Below are positions 53,240 through 61,493 of a stretch of DNA of 64,000 nt, one piece after another. This DNA comes from Enterococcus sp. BWB1-3 (lineage in GTDB: Bacteria > Bacillota > Bacilli > Lactobacillales > Enterococcaceae): positions 57,159-121,158 of the forward strand of contig NZ_JADOEP010000012.1 of NCBI RefSeq assembly GCF_016745275.1. The letters are read 5' to 3'. The notes under the pieces are model-generated. The model saw only the letters and a program-made list of their open reading frames with translations, was not told the DNA's origin and searched no databases. The translations under genes and the position numbers were made by a program. The number at the start of each line of letters is the position of its first letter. Within the stretch, counting starts at the first letter, position 1.

Positions 53240-55348
53240 ATGACAATGCATTGTCCGAATTGCGGAAATGAAGTTGATGATAAAGAACAAACATGCCCTG
53301 AGTGTGGATTCAAACTTTCAAAGGAAGCCGCTGACCAGGAAAAGAAAGAAAATACAGAGCAAAAAAATCAGAAACATTTATTTAAAGATTCTTCTTCAAA
53401 TTTCTCAACTGCTGAGGAAAATGAAAATATTGAATGGGCTGATCTGAAAGACCTTAGTATTGGTCATGTAATGGACTTATTCAATGAGCAGCAAAGCTTG
53501 GGCAGCAAGGATGCAACTCCTGTTGATGCTGATAAAGAAATAATTGAAAAAGAACCGTCTGATGAGGAAAGTATTGAAGAAGCCCCTTCAGTTCAGGAAA
53601 AAGATTCCCCGGAACTTCTTTCTGAGGTTGTCGATGAGGATGAATCTCTTTCAAATGAATTAGAGGAGCAACCAGACAATCAGGGAGTTGAAGATGAAGT
53701 AGAGCCTTCTTCGGAACTATCAGATACTGCAACTTTGAAAGACTATATAGAAGCACACAAAAGGGAAGTCGAAGCAGCAGAGAAAAGGAAGCTTGAAGGA
53801 AATACAGACCTCGAATTTGTTTCGGAAATTTCTGATGAATCTGTTGAAAATGAAGAAGCTTTAAAAGGAAATCAGGAGAAAGACGATAAACTATCGTTCA
53901 ACGATCCGATCGTTGAAGCCGATACAGTGAATCTATTGGAGACAGATGGGGTTTTTGAAGAGAAAGAACAAATCGATGATTCTATTGCAGAAGAGAGTCT
54001 ATCTGTCGAAAAATCCAAAGTCAAAGAACCGTTCATCCCTTCAAAAAGCAAGAAGCCGGAAGAAATAGAAATGGATCAGGCACCGATCTTTTTTAAGGAA
54101 ACGGATGTATTACCTACTGAACTGGGACCTAAAAGACGTCCGCAATCTCAATTTGCTGATCTTGATAAAGCAGAACGTCCAAAGAAGAAAAGAGCTACTG
54201 AAGCAGCTAACCGTCAGAAACCTCCAAAGCAGCCCAAAAAGAAACTTCCGATTGCTATAGCAACAGCGGCCGTTTTGGTGCTGGGGGCAGGAGGCTGGTA
54301 TTACAGTCAAAATCAGACGAAAGATTCTCCGGAGACAACACAGTCTTCTTCAAAAGAAAAGCTGGCTGATGAAACAAAAGCTTCACTAAAGAGCTACTTC
54401 TTAGATGATAATCAGCTCTATTTGAAACCTGATATGGTTTCTGTAAGTACAGAGTCGATTGAAGCAAATATAGAAAAATTAAAAGAAGATAATGAGTATG
54501 AAAATCTAAATAAATTGCTTGAAAAGGTGAAATCTAAACAAGCAACAATTAAAGATGTCAATACTCTTTTTACTGCGACAGCAATTACTGGAGACAGTTA
54601 CAAAGAACAGCCCCTTGCGGCAGATAAAGAAGTAACATTGAAAAAAGAGACTGGAACAGACGGATTTTCAAAATTGATCAATCAGGCAATCGATGGTGCA
54701 ACATCGCAATATGATCAATTACAAAATGCTAAAAGTGCAGTTGACGCAATTTATAAAGATGATCAGGCACGTGCGATATTATCGGACGAAACTTATGCAG
54801 CTGCTGTTGCAGAAGTAGATAAAATTAAGAATGAAGCGTTGAAAAAGCCATTAACAGAGAAGCTGACAAAGGCAAAAGCAGCCCTTGATGCAGATAATGC
54901 AGCTCAGCAAAACGCAGCCTCAGCTGCAGTTGAGACTGAAGCTGCAAATGTTGAAGTTTACAGCCAAACTGAAGTTTCGAACGAAGCAAACTCTGCAGCT
55001 GCGAACAATACTGCCGGAAATGTTAATACGGCTGTTGACAGCAGCGGATTTTCAGCAGCTGATAGTAATGGTGTTTATACAGCCCCTGTCTATACTGTAA
55101 ATCCGGCTGATGTTGCTGATACCGGAAATGCGGCTTGGATATGGGCAGCGGGTGTGAAGGAACGAGTAATTGCAACATGTATTGAACGCGGCTATATGGT
55201 AGAGGGCGGCTATTATTTGGAGCCTGCCCGCATCGTAAACGGACAAGGTTACTATAATTTGTATAGAACAGATGGTACTTATTTAGTGACGATCAATGCA
55301 CAAACGGGCTGGTTCAAAGGAAATGCCTCCAGAAATGCAGGGAACTGA
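53240..55348 (+). CDS. mapZ: MapZ-family division-site positioning protein with N-terminal zinc ribbon
   Basis: Membrane protein that marks the future division site and guides FtsZ in streptococci. N-terminal zinc ribbon (CPNCGNEVD, CPECGFKL, residues about 5-25), a long acidic cytoplasmic region containing EWADLKDLSIGHVMDL and LKDYIEAHKREVEAAEKRK, one transmembrane helix near residue 340 (IAIATAAVLVLGAGGWYY), and an extracellular part ending in ARIVNGQGYYNLYRTDGTYL and TGWFKGN. The end matches the MapZ C-terminal domain as I remember it from Streptococcus pneumoniae (IVNGNGYYNLYKPDGTYL). At 702 residues it is longer than pneumococcal MapZ and adds the zinc ribbon. Follows rpoD with its own promoter region. 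Confidence 0.85.
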   Translation: MTMHCPNCGNEVDDKEQTCPECGFKLSKEAADQEKKENTEQKNQKHLFKDSSSNFSTAEENENIEWADLKDLSIGHVMDLFNEQQSLGSKDATPVDADKEIIEKEPSDEESIEEAPSVQEKDSPELLSEVVDEDESLSNELEEQPDNQGVEDEVEPSSELSDTATLKDYIEAHKREVEAAEKRKLEGNTDLEFVSEISDESVENEEALKGNQEKDDKLSFNDPIVEADTVNLLETDGVFEEKEQIDDSIAEESLSVEKSKVKEPFIPSKSKKPEEIEMDQAPIFFKETDVLPTELGPKRRPQSQFADLDKAERPKKKRATEAANRQKPPKQPKKKLPIAIATAAVLVLGAGGWYYSQNQTKDSPETTQSSSKEKLADETKASLKSYFLDDNQLYLKPDMVSVSTESIEANIEKLKEDNEYENLNKLLEKVKSKQATIKDVNTLFTATAITGDSYKEQPLAADKEVTLKKETGTDGFSKLINQAIDGATSQYDQLQNAKSAVDAIYKDDQARAILSDETYAAAVAEVDKIKNEALKKPLTEKLTKAKAALDADNAAQQNAASAAVETEAANVEVYSQTEVSNEANSAAANNTAGNVNTAVDSSGFSAADSNGVYTAPVYTVNPADVADTGNAAWIWAAGVKERVIATCIERGYMVEGGYYLEPARIVNGQGYYNLYRTDGTYLVTINAQTGWFKGNASRNAGN

Positions 55349-55400
55349 TTCCAGCAATGGTTTGTATAAAAAAGTATCAGGCTAAAAAAATTTTATGAGA

Positions 55401-55502
55401 ACCAAGTATGATTAAGATACCTCTGTACTTGGTAAGAAAACACGTAGTATTCTGTTTCATAAGGGCTTAAAGAGTTTGGAAGATATTCTCTTCCGGACTC
55501 TT
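55401..55502 (+). promoter_or_regulatory. two hairpins in the azlC leader
   Basis: ACCAAGTA (55401-55408) pairs perfectly with TACTTGGT (55426-55433). AAGAGTTTGGAAGA (55470-55483) pairs with TCTTCCGGACTCTT (55489-55502) allowing two G-U pairs. The first may be a weak terminator of mapZ; together they could form a structured leader of azlC. No T-box (no AGGGTGGNACCGCG) and no T-run directly follows. Confidence 0.45.
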
Positions 55503-55552
55503 GTTCTATTAAGGAGACAAATAGATTAAACAAAAGGGGAGGAATTCTTTGG

Positions 55553-56260
55553 ATGGCAAAGAAGAAGTATGAAACATTTCGGGAAGGATTCCATGCTTGT
55601 CTGCCAACTGTACTTGGGTATGCAGGAATTGGCATTGCAGCGGGAGTTGTAGGGAAGAGTGTTGGTTTATCTGTAATTCAGGTCGCTTTGATGTCGATAC
55701 TGGTATATGCAGGCAGTGCTCAATTTATTATTTGCGGGATGCTGGCGATTCAGGCCCCCATTTCAGCAATTGTTTTAACCACATTTTTGGTAAATTTAAG
55801 ACATTTTTTAATGAGTATGTCTGTAGCCAGTCATTTTAAAGAGGAACCCTTAGTAACCAATGTGGGAATTGGCAGTCTGCTGACGGATGAATCTTATGGT
55901 GTCTTAATGACAGCGATTTCCAATGATCATAAGATTACTTCAGCCTGGACGCATGGATTGAATATTACGGCTTATCTTACATGGATACTCTCAACAGTTG
56001 TCGGTGCACTTCTGGGGAACTGGATACCTGATCCTTATGTGTTGGGTCTGGATTTTGCTTTAGTGGCTATGTTTGCCGGACTGTTTGTCCTTCAGGTGGA
56101 TACTGTCATCAAAAAAAAGACGAAGCAGACGATTATTGTATTAATTTCCGTCTGTGTATCATTATATGTATTGATGAAATTTTCTTCACCAGAGGTCTCA
56201 GTTATCGCAGCAACCTTGATTGGCTGCGGAGTGGGGGTGGCAGTAACTCATGATGAATAG
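55553..56260 (+). CDS. azlC: branched-chain amino acid exporter, large subunit AzlC
   Basis: A 235-residue membrane protein with about seven helices. AzlC family features: REGFHACLPTVLGYAGIGIAAGVV at the N-terminus, FIICGMLAIQAPISAIVLTTFLVNLRH with the conserved NLRH, and TDESYGVL. With AzlD it exports branched-chain amino acids and their toxic analogues. GGGGAGG precedes the ATG. The azlD gene overlaps its end by 11 bases, indicating translational coupling. Confidence 0.92.
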   Translation: MAKKKYETFREGFHACLPTVLGYAGIGIAAGVVGKSVGLSVIQVALMSILVYAGSAQFIICGMLAIQAPISAIVLTTFLVNLRHFLMSMSVASHFKEEPLVTNVGIGSLLTDESYGVLMTAISNDHKITSAWTHGLNITAYLTWILSTVVGALLGNWIPDPYVLGLDFALVAMFAGLFVLQVDTVIKKKTKQTIIVLISVCVSLYVLMKFSSPEVSVIAATLIGCGVGVAVTHDE

Positions 56261-56573
56261 TTATGTGCTTATGACGATTTTGGGATGTTCCCTGGTTACA
56301 TGGATTCCGCGTATTGTTCCATTTATTTTGACAAAGAAAATGGATTTCCCGGAGTGGCTTTTAAAATTCCTGTCCTATCTTCCCATTTGTATATTAACAG
56401 CTTTGCTTTTACAAAGTATGCTGACTTATAAAGAGGGCAGTTTTCCTACACTAAAAGTACTGGAGGCTGTCAGTTGTATCCCAACATTATTGGTAGCGGT
56501 CAGAACTAAGGATTTAATGCGCACGGTTATTACAGGAATAGTAACAATTGCGTTACTGAGACTGATTTTTTAA
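56250..56573 (+). CDS. azlD: branched-chain amino acid exporter, small subunit AzlD
   Basis: A 107-residue, four-helix protein that completes the AzlCD exporter. The motif GCSLVTWIPRIVPFILTKK at the N-terminus and FLSYLPICILTALLLQSML are typical. It overlaps azlC by 11 bases and ends 10 bases before the S1-domain gene, so the three form one transcription unit. Confidence 0.92.
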   Translation: MMNSYVLMTILGCSLVTWIPRIVPFILTKKMDFPEWLLKFLSYLPICILTALLLQSMLTYKEGSFPTLKVLEAVSCIPTLLVAVRTKDLMRTVITGIVTIALLRLIF

Positions 56574-56583
56574 AACAGATAGG

Positions 56584-57474
56584 ATGAAAAAGAAAATGAA
56601 TGAATTAATAGGAAATATTTTTACTGCATTGGTTATTGATCAAAATGATACCCATTACTTTTTACAAAAAAATGGTGTTACTTTCCGCCTTGCAAAAGAA
56701 GAAGGCGAACATCAGCTGGGAGAAGCAGTGGAAGGGTTTGGCTACCTGAATCAAAAACAGGAAACAGTGATGACTACAGCTGTTCCTGAGAGCAGAGTGG
56801 ATAATTATGCTTTTGGAACAGTGACCGGGGTCAGGAGAGATTTAGGTGTGTTTGTTGATATCGGGCTGAAGGACAAAGATATTGTTGTCTCTATGGATGA
56901 TCTTTCAACGATGAAAGAACTTTGGCCTAAAAAAGAAGATCGCTTAATGGTTTCACTTAGAGTAGATGAAAAGGGAAGAATATGGGGACAGCTGGCAGAT
57001 GAAACGTATTTTAAAGCATTGTCTCAGCCTGGAACAGATGAATTGAAAAATAAAAATATTACTGGTACCGTTTTTCGTCTGAAAATGGCAGGTACTTATA
57101 TCTTAACAGATGATTTAAAATTGGGTTTTATCCATCCTTCTGAAAGGTACCGGGAACCGCGTCTGGGTGAACAAATAGCTGGAAGAGTTATTGGTATCCG
57201 ACCGGATGGCATACTGAATCTTTCGTTAAAACCTAGAGCACATGAAGCAATTAGTGATGATGCTGCGATGCTTCTGACTTTTTTGGAACGATCTGCAGAT
57301 GGAAAAATTCCATTTACTGATAAATCAGATCCGGAAGAAATTAAGCAATATTTCGGTATTAGCAAAGGTCAATTCAAAAGAGCCCTGGGCAGTTTGTTAA
57401 AAGCTAAAAAAGTAAAACAAGAAAAAGGCTTTACGATTTTGTTGGAAGAAACAAAAGAACAGCATCCTAATTGA
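56584..57474 (+). CDS. cvfB: S1-domain RNA-binding protein, CvfB family
   Basis: RNA-binding protein with tandem S1-like domains and a C-terminal winged helix. An S1-like domain lies near residues 78-140 (AFGTVTGVRRDLGVFVDIGLKDKDIVVSMDDL), another near 170-225 (LKLGFIHPSERYREPRLGEQIAGRVIGIRPDGILNLSL), and a C-terminal winged helix near 262-290 (QYFGISKGQFKRALGSLLKAKKVKQEKGF). CvfB in Staphylococcus aureus affects virulence gene expression. Either ATG 56584 or ATG 56596 could be used; the latter has AGGA upstream. Confidence 0.88.
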   Translation: MKKKMNELIGNIFTALVIDQNDTHYFLQKNGVTFRLAKEEGEHQLGEAVEGFGYLNQKQETVMTTAVPESRVDNYAFGTVTGVRRDLGVFVDIGLKDKDIVVSMDDLSTMKELWPKKEDRLMVSLRVDEKGRIWGQLADETYFKALSQPGTDELKNKNITGTVFRLKMAGTYILTDDLKLGFIHPSERYREPRLGEQIAGRVIGIRPDGILNLSLKPRAHEAISDDAAMLLTFLERSADGKIPFTDKSDPEEIKQYFGISKGQFKRALGSLLKAKKVKQEKGFTILLEETKEQHPN

Positions 57475-57503
57475 GAATCACTTGCAAATGTATCTAAATT
57501 AAT

Positions 57504-57560
57504 TTATAATAATTATTATTTAGTTAAATAGAAACTTATTCTAGATTATAATTATTTTAA
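57504..57560 (+). promoter_or_regulatory. Fur/PerR-like boxes in the fur promoter
   Basis: TTATAATAATTATTA (57504-57518) and TTATAATTATTTTAA (57546-57560) match the PerR-type consensus TTATAATNATTATAA at 13 and 14 of 15 positions. Both contain TATAAT and may double as -10 elements. Autoregulation or PerR control is inferred; the AT-rich context lowers the weight of the matches. Confidence 0.5.
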
Positions 57561-57575
57561 ATAAGGGGTTTTTTT

Positions 57576-58046
57576 ATGGCTTCTATGACAGCTTTGAAAA
57601 AAATTAAACAACAACTACATGAATCTGGGTTTAAACTGACTCCTCAGAGGGAAGCGACTTTACTCGTTCTGCTTGAAAACGAAAAAGACCACATGTCTGC
57701 AGAAGAAATCTATTTTTTAGTTAAGCGGAAAAGCCCAGAGATTGGTCTGGCTACCGTGTATCGAACGCTCGAAATCCTAACAGATATCAAAGTGATAGAT
57801 AAGGTGAGTTTTAATGATGGACTTGCCCGGTATGATCTGAGAAAAGAAGGTGCCAAACACTTTCATCACCATCTTTTATGTCTTGAGTGCGGGAATATTG
57901 AAGAGGTGGAAGAGGATTTGCTTGGAGCAGTCGAAGAAATTGTTGAGCAACGATATCATTTTATTGTGAAAGATCATCGGCTAACGTTTCATGGGATTTG
58001 TCAGGAGTGTCAGCAAAAGCAAAAAGAAGAAGTTAAAAGCCAGTAA
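57576..58046 (+). CDS. fur: Fur-family ferric uptake regulator
   Basis: Metal-sensing repressor of 156 residues. The winged helix has LTPQREATLLVLLENEKDH and GLATVYRTLEILTDIKVIDKV; the regulatory part has the histidine-rich HFHHHLLCLECG and a second C-x-x-C (GICQECQQ), giving the structural zinc site. In E. faecalis the gene near rpoD (as I remember, EF1525) is Fur, and the order rpoD-azlCD-cvfB-fur here supports that; PerR-type function cannot be excluded because the key PerR aspartate/histidine differences are subtle. Likely controls iron genes, plausibly including the pfeT-like ATPase at 1.4 kb. Confidence 0.87.
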   Translation: MASMTALKKIKQQLHESGFKLTPQREATLLVLLENEKDHMSAEEIYFLVKRKSPEIGLATVYRTLEILTDIKVIDKVSFNDGLARYDLRKEGAKHFHHHLLCLECGNIEEVEEDLLGAVEEIVEQRYHFIVKDHRLTFHGICQECQQKQKEEVKSQ

Positions 58047-58066
58047 TACTAAAGTTAAAATAGAAG

Positions 58067-58109
58067 AAAGTTCGAATTTCTACTTTGTTAGCAGAATTTG
58101 AACTTTTTT
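58067..58109 (+). terminator. terminator after fur
   Basis: AAAGTTCGAATT and AATTTGAACTTT form a 12-bp stem (one G-U pair) around a 15-base loop, followed by T-rich sequence. Confidence 0.8.
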
Positions 58110-58329
58110 GTTTGTCAAAAATTGGTGTTACTGTTGTATTTAAAGGGCACTGAATTTATATCAGTAAATAGCAATTTTATTTCTTGTAATTGAAAAAAGA
58201 GACTGGTAAACTTAATTCGGAAAATGTAAAATATTGTTCACTGAGATAAAAAACAGAGTAATAACACTATCAAAAAATATCTCTGTTATTTATTTTTAGA
58301 TTAAGTGATCGAAAAAGGAGAGATAGTTT

Positions 58330-58701
58330 ATGAAGTTAGGTAATTTCTCAGTTAGTTTCCCTGTAAAAGACTTACATGCTTCTATGAAGTTTTATGAGGT
58401 GTTAGGATTTAAACAAGTAAGTGGAGATGTGCAACAAAATTGGTGCGTATTGCAAAATGGAGAGGCAAGAATTGGATTGTTCCAAGGGATGTTCGATGAA
58501 AGTTTTCTTACTTTTAATCCAAAGTGGAATGCCAATAAAGAAACAGAGGACGGGATGGAGGATATTCGAAAAATTGCTGGCAAGATAGAAAAAGAAGGGT
58601 ACTCTTTGGAATTAGGAGCATCATTGGATGGGGAGAATGCAGGTTATTTCTTCATTAAAGATCCAGATGGGCACAAAATATTATTTGATCAACATGTATA
58701 A
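58330..58701 (+). CDS. VOC-family (glyoxalase-like) protein
   Basis: A 123-residue protein of the vicinal oxygen chelate fold. Visible: SFPVKDLHASMKFYEVLGF at the start (first beta-alpha-beta module), WCVLQNGEARIGLFQGMF, and the C-terminal GYFFIKDPDGHKILFDQH. No resistance or dioxygenase signature is recognisable, so function is unknown. GGAGAG precedes the ATG. R5 begins 25 bases after the stop. Confidence 0.87.
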   Translation: MKLGNFSVSFPVKDLHASMKFYEVLGFKQVSGDVQQNWCVLQNGEARIGLFQGMFDESFLTFNPKWNANKETEDGMEDIRKIAGKIEKEGYSLELGASLDGENAGYFFIKDPDGHKILFDQHV

Positions 58702-58726
58702 TCAAAGAAAGGAATTAAATTACTGT

Positions 58727-59300
58727 GAGGTTGTGACAGAGCTCTTCATGCGACGAGTAACCGCAGGAGCAAAGGTCTTCATGCGACGAGTAACCGCAGG
58801 AGCAAAAATATTCTTCCTTAAGAACCAAGTAGGTATCATGGATCATCTACTCTGACAAGTCAATCATAGTGATTTATGTCAATAAGTCGGAATATCCGAA
58901 AATTGTCAAGGAACACTATTCATAGAATGAATAGCTGAGAATGGATACACTACGCTGTGCTTCGATCATATCAACTTCTACGTATGAAACATACCATAGT
59001 TTCAGTATCATTCGACTTATTTTCAAGAGAGCTGCTACCTCTACGGTTCTAACGATTCTTGAGACAAAATATTACGCTGTATCCGTTTTTCTGCGTCTGT
59101 GGTTCTCACTACACTACACTTCGTTTCGATCTCATCAATTTCTAAATGGCAGAGCCACTAAGAATTGAAGGACTTCGTTCCGATCCTCGAAGCGTGGGGG
59201 GCTTCGCTCCTACACTTCTTATGAATGCTTGGATTATACAAAGACTGGAACACCATTTATTCGGTTTTAGGGGACTCAGACATACTTATGTCATAGTCCC
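58727..59300 (+). repeat. mosaic intergenic repeat, copy R5
   Basis: Starts GAGGTTGTGAC at 58727, ends GTCATAGTCCC at 59300, 574 bp, plus orientation, 25 bases after the VOC stop. It contains a 32-bp tandem duplication around CTTCATGCGACGAGTAACCG (58743-58806). It then follows R1 (read inverted) for long stretches, with two extra modules: one of about 100 bp shared with R6 (GGAACACTATTCATAGAATG ...) and one of about 65 bp shared with R4 (CAATTTCTAAATGGCAGAGC ...). This mosaic arrangement shows that modules are gained or lost. Confidence 0.8.
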
Positions 59301-59305
59301 ACACA

Positions 59306-59345
59306 TTAAAAGGGCTGTTGGACCGTTAGTGATTCAACAGCCTTT
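59306..59345 (-). terminator. terminator of the DUF1761/SRPBCC operon
   Basis: AGGGCTGTTGGA and TTCAACAGCCTTT form a 12-bp stem just after the DUF1761 stop (59367) on the minus strand; the tail is a short T-run. Confidence 0.7.
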
Positions 59346-59366
59346 CGTATAGCTGATTAATAATTT

Positions 59367-59747
59367 TTAGCCAAAAAAGTAAAAGAATGCAGCCATAATC
59401 ATAATGCAAACGGTCTTATAGCCCTCATTGATTAAAATCAGTGTTAATGACTTTTGTTCAAATATATAGTTTTTCAATGCTGAAAACACTGCAATACTTG
59501 AAATTAACAGCCCTGATGTAAAAACAGGTAATTGTAATTTGCTGATTGTGTAGATAACTAAAAATGCTATCACTATTTCAATTAACAACGACAGTAACAT
59601 AGGAAAAAATCCGCTGTCGCCCTCTTCAACTTGTTCCTCAGTAATTCCAAGCTCTTTCCTCCAAGTTTTTCCAAAAAGGACTGTGTACCAAAGTGCACCT
59701 ACCCCAAAAGCTAATATACCTGCACTAATAATTGCTAAAATATTCAT
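59367..59747 (-). CDS. small membrane protein, DUF1761 family
   Basis: A 126-residue protein with four hydrophobic helices (about 4-24, 49-68, 73-91 and 103-124). The N-terminus ILAIISAGILAFGVGALWYTVLFGKTWRKELG is the DUF1761 hallmark, with a charged loop EEQVEEGDSG. Function unknown. It directly follows, with a one-base overlap, the SRPBCC protein; the two are cotranscribed. Confidence 0.82.
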   Translation of the reverse strand: MNILAIISAGILAFGVGALWYTVLFGKTWRKELGITEEQVEEGDSGFFPMLLSLLIEIVIAFLVIYTISKLQLPVFTSGLLISSIAVFSALKNYIFEQKSLTLILINEGYKTVCIMIMAAFFYFFG

Positions 59748-60214
59748 TATTTTCCACCAGTCTTATCTTTTAATGCTTCAGTCTTTACTCGTTCCATAAA
59801 ATCAGTAACCACTTGCTCATTCTTCTTATTTCCCATCATTTTTACCATACAACGTGCAATAAAATTCGTTCCTTTATTTTGACCGCTATATAAGAATTTT
59901 GTTTCATTTTCACTTATTTTTATCAGTGTAAAAGAAGTTTCAATTTCAAACATTTTGGCAAGAGTAAATCCTGACTTATTATGCTTTCTTTCAGGGGTAT
60001 CTTCATGTTCCAAATCAGTTACGATGTATTTTTCTACTCTTTTCCCCTCTTGATAAGTTTGCTCATAGGTACTGCCAACAATCCCATCTGTTTTCTCTAA
60101 AACTTTTGTCTCAATCACTTGAGGCATAATACGTTTCATGTTCTCTATATCAAATAAAGTCCAAATAATCTCGATATTTACAGGAATTATTATTTCTTTT
60201 TTCCAGGATATCAA
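59747..60214 (-). CDS. SRPBCC/START-like polyketide cyclase-type protein
   Basis: A 155-residue helix-grip protein. Features: IIIPVNIEIIWTLFDIENMKRIMPQV at the N-terminus (typical START-like opening), VGSTYEQTYQEGKRVEKYI, and a C-terminal helix with DFMERVKTEALKDKT. Starts with TTG at 60214, AGGAG nine bases upstream. Binds a hydrophobic ligand in the family, none known here. Cotranscribed with the DUF1761 membrane protein. Confidence 0.78.
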   Translation of the reverse strand: MISWKKEIIIPVNIEIIWTLFDIENMKRIMPQVIETKVLEKTDGIVGSTYEQTYQEGKRVEKYIVTDLEHEDTPERKHNKSGFTLAKMFEIETSFTLIKISENETKFLYSGQNKGTNFIARCMVKMMGNKKNEQVVTDFMERVKTEALKDKTGGK

Positions 60215-60288
60215 TTGTCGTCACTCCTTCTTTGTTATTCTTACTAAAGTATTCTTGGTGAATCCTTTTATTCGTTCCATTGGTACCG

Positions 60289-60702
60289 CTAATTATAACG
60301 AGAAAATTACCAAGTTTCCCCAAATTTATCTGTCACTATACCATACAACCCATTTCAAAATATTTGCTGAAGCTCCATTTTTACAATTCTACCACTCTTA
60401 AGTTTATTAAACATTCGTCGAAGTTCATTTTGATTGTAAGAACCTATAGGTGGTGCAATGTCATTGTCTCAAATCAAAATACTAGTTGACGGAATATCAT
60501 TAAACATTACAATGTTTGAACCTATTCTAGGATTCGTGTACATCACTTTTTGTTTATTATTATCAGCTGCTGGAAATTTTTAGTTTTCCAGTAACAGTTC
60601 AACTGTTTTAAAATCCTGAACCTCAGCTTTAAAAACAGTTGGGTATAAAGCGAGTGTATTCTTACATTGCCCATCAAAATTCAAAGAAATGTCAAATTTC
60701 AT
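60289..60702 (-). pseudogene. PhnB-like VOC protein with four in-frame stops
   Basis: From the ATG at 60702 the minus strand encodes a continuous 137-codon frame that aligns with PhnB-like VOC proteins: MKFDISLNFDGQCKNTLALY, QKVMYTNPRIGSNIVMFNDI, DIAPPIGSYNQNELRRMFNK, NGLYGIVTDKFGETW. Four stop codons interrupt it (at about codons 41, 78, 116 and 132); no frameshift is needed. At least two of the stops (in the IF-stop-NG and W-stop-F contexts) are one base from the tryptophan and glutamine expected in homologues. Confidence 0.75.
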
Positions 60703-60826
60703 TATTTTACCTCTCATTCTCTGTTATTTTTATTTCTTTAAAAGAATAACATCAGAACCTATGTTCGTCAAATGAAAAGAAATATCAAAAAAATGACCAT
60801 TTTAAACTGTATCAAAATGGCAGTAT

Positions 60827-61075
60827 TTAGTCGAAAACAAAGGTTGTATCCATTTCACGAAAGCTTTCTTTTTCTTCGTGAACTCCATAAAGAAAAATCT
60901 GCAAAACCTTGGTAAATTTGAGTTTTTCCTGATAATGGTTAAAGTGAGCAATCTTTTCTTGAATCGAAGTTGGCAACTCTTTTAGAATTATGATTGAAAA
61001 CCATTTATTTAAATGCTGAATTTGTTCTATACTTATCCATTTGGCAGTCCTTTTTACTGGTCTTGGATAAGTCAT
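60827..61075 (-). pseudogene. transposase N-terminal fragment (IS4-like)
   Basis: 82 codons: WISIEQIQHLNKWFSIIILK, PTSIQEKIAHF, KVLQIFLYGVHEEKES, MDTTFVFD. The pattern KVLQIFLxxxxxxKESxR resembles the N-terminus of IS4-family transposases. It starts from ATG but stops far before the DDE domain. The gap 61076-61493 contains only fragments, one reading DLTSVTRSTIHRN like a helix-turn-helix. Confidence 0.45.
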
Positions 61076-61493
61076 CCAAGGTTCAGTATAAAGGACTCTT
61101 TTGTTGGGTAAAGAACGTCGGTTATGAGGAATTTAACAAGCTAAAGAAAAGGTGTATATAAAGGAAAACCATCAATGTACTCTACAAATACTAAAAATTC
61201 TAAAAACTGTGCTATCTGTTTTCAAATCAAAGGAACATGCTTTTTAGTGGTTTTTAATTACAACTATTAAGGATTTGACCAGTGTAACCCGCTCGACAAT
61301 TCATCGAAATAAAAATTATGCCATCTAAAATAACAAAATTGGACAGAGCAAACTAAAAGCCTTTGATAAACCATTGCAGGATTCTATTTATGTCAGTTTT
61401 CTCATAATCATTGTGAAAAAACATTCAATATAAGCGATTTCCAATAAGTTTTGCTATAATGATAAAGAAATCAAACAAGAGGAGGATAACGAA

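Noticed and set aside
55349..55552. T-box riboswitch before azlC
   Set aside because: The hairpins are there but the T-box consensus and a terminator with T-run are not.
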